A stretch of 52,786 nucleotides of DNA from Deltaproteobacteria bacterium. Lineage in GTDB: Bacteria; Myxococcota_A; UBA796; UBA2385. The stretch covers positions 1-52,786 of the forward strand of contig JAGYJW010000049.1 of the NCBI GenBank assembly GCA_018401435.1, written 5' to 3'. Of this stretch, positions 48,360-52,786 are shown in pieces (position 1 is the stretch's first letter; each line of letters starts with the position of its first letter). The notes beneath the pieces were generated by a model, which worked only from the letters and a program-made list of their open reading frames with translations, was not told the DNA's origin and made no database searches. Both the position numbers and the translations under genes were made by a program.

Positions 48360-51300
48360 CTAAAGCATATTCGCGTCGATCGCGTTGTCCTGGTTGAGCT
48401 GGTAGGTCTCTTCAAAGTCGGCCTCGTTGTCCATGCGCTGCTGTTGGATGCGCCGGTCGAGGTTGTCGAAGAGATCCGGCGGCGGCGCAGCGGCGGGGGC
48501 CATGGGCCGGACCGGGCCGCGCCCGACCCCGCTCTCGGTGAAGGCGACGTGTTCGCCGGAGAAGGCGAGCACCGGGGCACCGCCGGGCACCACCGCCACC
48601 CCCCGCAGGTCTGTGGTGGCGGCCACCGCGCCGCCCCCACCAGGGCCCGAAGGTCCACGCTGGGGGCGGGCTGGCCGGCCCGGCGCAGCACCACCCGCCG
48701 GCCGGCAGCGCCGTCCTGCACATCGAGATCGAGGTCGGAGCGCACGATCAGGGTGCGGGCGCGCGCGCCTTCGCCATCGATCTCGACCAGCCAGGCGCCG
48801 GGCCCCAGCAGCGGCAGGACCAGGGTGGCGCGGTCGGGGTAGGGGCCGGCCGCCAGGCGCCGCTCGCCGGTCCAGGCGGGGCTCACGCCGCTGACCTGAA
48901 CGTCGAGAACGTGCTCCAGACCCCCATCGCGGAGGAAGACGGTGCGCAGGTCCAGCCGGTAGGCCCGCAGGTGGACCTGGTCGAGGTTGGCCACCTCGAT
49001 GTCGAGGCTGGTGGCCTCCCCCGGCCGCAACATGCGCCGCTCGGGCACATCGAGCAGCACCCGCTCCAGGGCCACCCGGGCATCCGCGGCCTCGGGGAAG
49101 CTGCCCGCCACCTCGCGGTAGCCGTCCAGGGCGCGCTCCAAGCGACCGCCCGCCTCGTCCAGCCGGGCGAGGGCGTAGCGGGCGTCCGGGCGCAGGCCGG
49201 CGAGGCCCCGGGCGCCATTGGCCAGGGGCCACCGATCGCCCTCGGCCAGCTCGGTGAAGATGCGCCGTGAGGCGGCGGCCTGGCCCAGATCGGCCAGGGC
49301 CAGCCCCTCGACATAACGCAGGCCATCGAGCATGGGCGCGTCGGGGGCGGCGTCGGCCGAGCGCCGGGCCTGGTCGGCGGCGGCCTCGGAGGCCCCCAGG
49401 CGAAGCAAGGCCTGAGCGAGGTGGAAGCCCGCCTGGGGCGCCAGGGGAGAATCCGGGTGCAAGGCCAGGAAGCGGCGATCCCAGGCGGCGGCGAGCAGGC
49501 GCACGTCGGTGGGGGTGATGCCCTCCTCCAGAAGCTCGGCGGGCAGCCCATCGTCGATGAGGGCGGCCAGGCGCTCGGGCAGGTGGAACTCGCTCTCGTC
49601 CACCACGGGCACCGCCGGGTAGCGCAAGGGCAGGGTCTGGAGGGCCTGCAAGCTGGGCAGGCGGCCCACGCTGGCCTCGATCTGCCGCAGCGGCGCGGCC
49701 TCGGCGAGGAAGGCAGCCCCCAGGCCCGCCCGCCAGACCTCGACGCTGCGCCGGGCCTGGCCCGTCTCGGCATAGGCCCGGGCCACGCCAGCCACCTGGG
49801 GCAGGGTCAACGAGGCGGTGGGATCGGCGTCGCGCAGGGCCTCGAAGGCGGCGACCCGGTCGGCGGCGGGGGCGGCCTCGGCCATGGACCAGCGCAAGGC
49901 CATCACCCGGGGGCGCAGACTGGCGTCCCAGTCGTCAAAGCCCGGCCAGGGGGCCAGCCAGGGGCGGGGATCGTCTCTCACCGCCGCGGCCTCCTCCGCG
50001 AGGATCAGCGCGAGGGAGGGATCCAGGAGGGCGGGGTCGAGGCCACCCAGCGGCGCGTCCGCAGCGGGCGGAGCGACCTCCACCCATAGCGGGGCGGCGG
50101 GCTCCAAGTCGGCGCGGCCGGTGCTGGCCAGGCCGGTGATGCTGAAGAGCCCCGGGGCGTGAGCGACCACCATGCCCGCATTCCCGACGAGCCCGGACCC
50201 GAAATGGGCGCCGGGCAGAGCCTGGGCCCCATAGAGTTGCAGGCCGTCCCCCACCCGCAGGCTGCAGGGGGCCGCCTGGGTGCCGCAGCCCGGCTCCTTG
50301 GGGGCGGCGCCCCCCGACAGCGGGCGGCCCGACGCCCCCTGGGGGCGCAGGGCGGCGCGCAAGGGCTGGCCCCCATCGGCGACCTCGCCCCGCTCCACCA
50401 GGGCGAGGGGCGCCCCTTCGACGGCCAGGCGGGCCGTCGGCGCGAGGCAGCGCCGAGAGGCTGCCGCCGGTGGCGAGATCGATACGACCCGCCTCAGCAC
50501 CCTCCACGCGCAGCACCGCGAGGCCGCGCTGGGCAGGCGTCGGGGCGCTGCCGGCCAGGGCGGCCGGGACCGCGCCGCGACCGGGATCACCCACCGGGGC
50601 AGGTCGCCTGCGGCCAGCTGGCCCGGGCCCCCTCCCAAGAGGGACCGTCTCGCGAGAATGGCGTGTGGGCCTTCACCCTCGATGAGGGGCGCGGCCTCGT
50701 CCCTGCGACCCAGGGCGATCAGCGCCCGCGCCAGCCAGGCGCGGGTCTCAGCGTCCAGGCGGTCGGCCTCGCGCAGCAGTCGGCCCAGCGCTGGGGCGTC
50801 CACCGGGCGGCCGGCGATGGCCAGGGCCCAGGTCTGGGCCACCCGACCGGCGCTGTCCTCGGGCGGGTCCGGCCGGGGCTGGCCACCGCCGCATCCACCT
50901 CGCCCCGGGTGACCTCGGGCAGCGGCGACAGGGCCTGCACCTCGGCCAGGAAGGCCACGACCTCGGCCTGGTCCTGCGCGGTGACGGCAGTGACGGGCAA
51001 GATGCGCAGGGCCTCCAGGGCCGCGCGGGCGCGGGCCTCCACCTGGGGACGCTCGGTGGGCGGCACGGCGGCCCGCAAGGGCCAGGGCGGCGCGACCCGC
51101 CCGGGCGGCGGCGGCACGATCGGCCAAGGGGGCGGCGAAGTCCTCCTCCAGCAGGGCCAGCAGCGGCGCGCTGCCTCCCGGCCCCACCCGCACCCGCACC
51201 AGCCGGCCCGCGGGGTCAGCCGAGCTGGGCGCGCGCAGGGGCAGGAACAGCTCGGCCGCATCCAGCAGGGTGCCCGCCTGGGACAGTCGCAAGGCGCGGC

Positions 51301-52786
51301 CTTCACCCGGCAGCAGGCGGCCCAGGGCCACCTCGGTCACCGCACCGGGCTCCACCCGCACCGGGATGGGGTCGCCGGCGCCTTCGACGAGGGCCTCCAG
51401 GAGCTCCGGGCGCGGATTGCTCACCCGAACCCGGGCGTCCACCCGCTCGTCCACCCCCGCGGCCGCGAGGGGGGGGAGCACCAGGCGCGGCCGCAGGTCG
51501 CTGTCCACCGGGAGGTCGGCCAGGCCGGCGGACTGCGCGGTCAGGGCGCGCACCTGAAGGCGCCAGGCCCCGGGCGGAAGCTCGCTGATATCCACTTCCA
51601 AGCTTCCATTTCGGTCCGTGTCTTGCACGGTCCAGAGGGCGCGGGCGAGGTGGGCCGGACCCAGGCGCGGGGCCAGCCCGATGCCGCCTGCACCCCGCCC
51701 CTTGGTGCCCAGGCTGCCCATTCCCGAGCCAAAGCCGCCCCCGCCGCTGCCCAGGCCGCTGGTGGAGATGCCGCCCAGGCCGTAGCTGGGCTCCTCTTTG
51801 CGCATGATCTCGGAGAGGCGCCCCTCTTGCAGGTCGCCCCGCGCGGCGCTGCGGGCGCGCTCGGCTTCGGCCACCCGGGCCTGTTCAGCCAGCAAGGCCC
51901 CGCTGATGGCGACCGCCCCCACGCGCATATGAAGGGGCCCACCCCAGGCGCCGGCCGAGTCCACCGAGCGCGGAAGCTGCATCCAGAGCGGCGTGAGCCC
52001 CCCGTCGCGCACCTGTTCGAGCAGACGCGCGTCGACGGCCCTCACGGCCAGCTGCGCCTGCACCGGGGCGCCATCGGGCCCGCGGACGGTGATCCGGGCC
52101 CGTTGGCCCAAGGCCACGGTCTCCACCTGCACCTGCACGTCCAGGTCGGCGTCCACCGGTCGGTGCCGGGCGCTGGCGCGGCCATCGGGATCGGTCGCGA
52201 CGACCGTGAGCGACGTGAGTCCCCATGGCACGGAGATCTCCGCCGAGCCACGGGTGACAAGGGCCACCTGCGACATGCCGGCTCCCTCCACCGTCACCAG
52301 GGCGGGGCCGGACAGGGGCAGCCGCATCGCTGCCCCCGCGATCAGGCGCTCGGGCAAGGCGCCCAGCTGGGGCCCGGCCCCCCGCAGATCCAGCTCGACC
52401 GCGGGCGACTGCTGGCGGGGATCCTGGGGCACAGCCACCACGGTGTAGCGCCCGGCATCCAGGCCCGGCAGGGTGAGCGCCAGCCGGCCCGAGTCGGGGA
52501 TCTCCACCACCATCGGGTCCAGGCGCCCGTTCACGGGGCCTGCAGCGGTCCAGGCGACCACCTCGCGGGCGCCCCGCGCCTCGGGGGGCACCGGCCCATT
52601 CCAGGACAGGGGACCCGACAGGGCCGCGTCGGCATCGCCCCAGAGCGGGTGCGTGGGGGCGGGGATGGGCTCGGGATCGGCGAGGCGCCGCAGTCGATGC
52701 ACAACCACGGGACCGGGCGCTCCCTCCAGCACCAAGGCGACGGGCTGACCGGGCAGGGGCTGCTCCTGGGACAGCCGCAGCTCCAG
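48360..52786 (-). CDS. Giant macroglobulin-like/TPR protein, 5' partial, several frameshifts
   Basis: The frame is open through the right edge, so the start is missing. Reading inward: Ig-like MG-type strands (SGRLALTLPGLDAGRYTVVA; TVRGPDGAPVQAQLAVRAVD); a Gly-rich, low-complexity loop (GLGGISTSGLGSGGGGFGSG); more MG-like domains to about 51.1 kb; a helical middle; TPR-like repeats (about 49.9-49.1 kb); and a C-terminal Ig-like domain, ending DNEADFEETYQLNQDNAIDA with TAG at 48360. The plan resembles large bacterial alpha-2-macroglobulin-like envelope proteins; no convincing thioester motif is seen. The frame shifts and returns near 51.09/50.89 kb and 50.59/50.46 kb, and shifts once near 48.63 kb, mostly in G/C runs. 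Compensating pairs hint at sequence errors in a live gene, but decay is possible. Confidence 0.68.

Noticed and set aside
50270..50310. A GCGTQ string resembling the macroglobulin thioester GCGEQ
   Set aside because: The Glu is replaced by Thr, the context lacks the usual flanking residues, and it sits in a Pro/Gly loop; probably chance.

Overview
The window is high-GC DNA with dense, often overlapping genes and many GGAG-type ribosome binding sites. Several exported lipoproteins carry long Asp/Gly/Thr linkers straight after the lipobox cysteine, and there are MopE-type Asp-rich motifs, a PPC-type secretion tail, outer-membrane barrels and a zinc-finger histone-fold protein. Together these suggest a Myxococcota/deltaproteobacterial genome, probably a draft or metagenome contig. 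The phylum is inferred from gene style only; there is no rRNA marker, and I found no tRNA or CRISPR array.

Layout. 1-3.1 kb: two tandem paralogous lipoproteins, the second split by a complete ISKra4-like insertion sequence with inverted repeats and a 9-bp target duplication. 3.3-4.4 kb: arsI (C-As lyase) translationally coupled to a SigZ-like ECF sigma factor with a cysteine tail. 4.4-8.8 kb: TPR proteins, a DUF4332 protein and two lipoproteins. 8.8-13.0 kb: an unrecognised three-gene operon ending in an 803-aa protein with a PIN-like N-terminus. 13.0-18.9 kb: a decayed mosaic with fragments of a MarR gene and a SNF2 helicase joined by deletions, a lipoprotein, a DUF433/DUF5615 toxin-antitoxin pair with a damaged toxin, and a heavily frameshifted full-length SNF2 helicase. 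18.9-21.4 kb: an SDR oxidoreductase and a membrane protein divergent from a TetR regulator. 21.6-24.1 kb: a HEATH-motif lipoprotein, a truncated gene, and an intact MarR regulator divergent from a DUF4336 protein. 24.2-27.2 kb: two unknown genes and two paralogous outer-membrane proteins. 27.3-30.4 kb: a MacA/MacB-type efflux operon. 30.6-37.5 kb: a PQQ-type sugar dehydrogenase lipoprotein, a GNAT acetyltransferase, an acetolactate-synthase-like TPP enzyme, a large calcium-binding/FG-GAP lipoprotein and a sirtuin. 37.5-40.9 kb: a GFA protein, an Mrr-like restriction enzyme, a DUF3817 protein and an MBOAT acyltransferase. 40.9-44.2 kb: a four-gene operon of histidine kinase, response regulator, ExbD-like lipoprotein and small membrane protein. 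44.5-48.2 kb: an unknown exported-type protein, the zinc-finger histone, an M4 metalloprotease whose PPC tail is out of frame across a GGC tract, and an outer-membrane protein. 48.4 kb to the right edge: a very large macroglobulin-like protein with several frameshifts, running off the window.

Functionally this is ordinary chromosomal cell-envelope, signalling and efflux content with an unstable patch at 13-23 kb. The points most worth following up are the PIN-like three-gene operon, the arsI-sigma coupling, the zinc-finger histone, and a 30-nt hairpin element found in two copies four bases after TAG stop codons. Indels cluster in the helicase region and in the macroglobulin-like gene, so some frameshifts may be sequence errors rather than biology.
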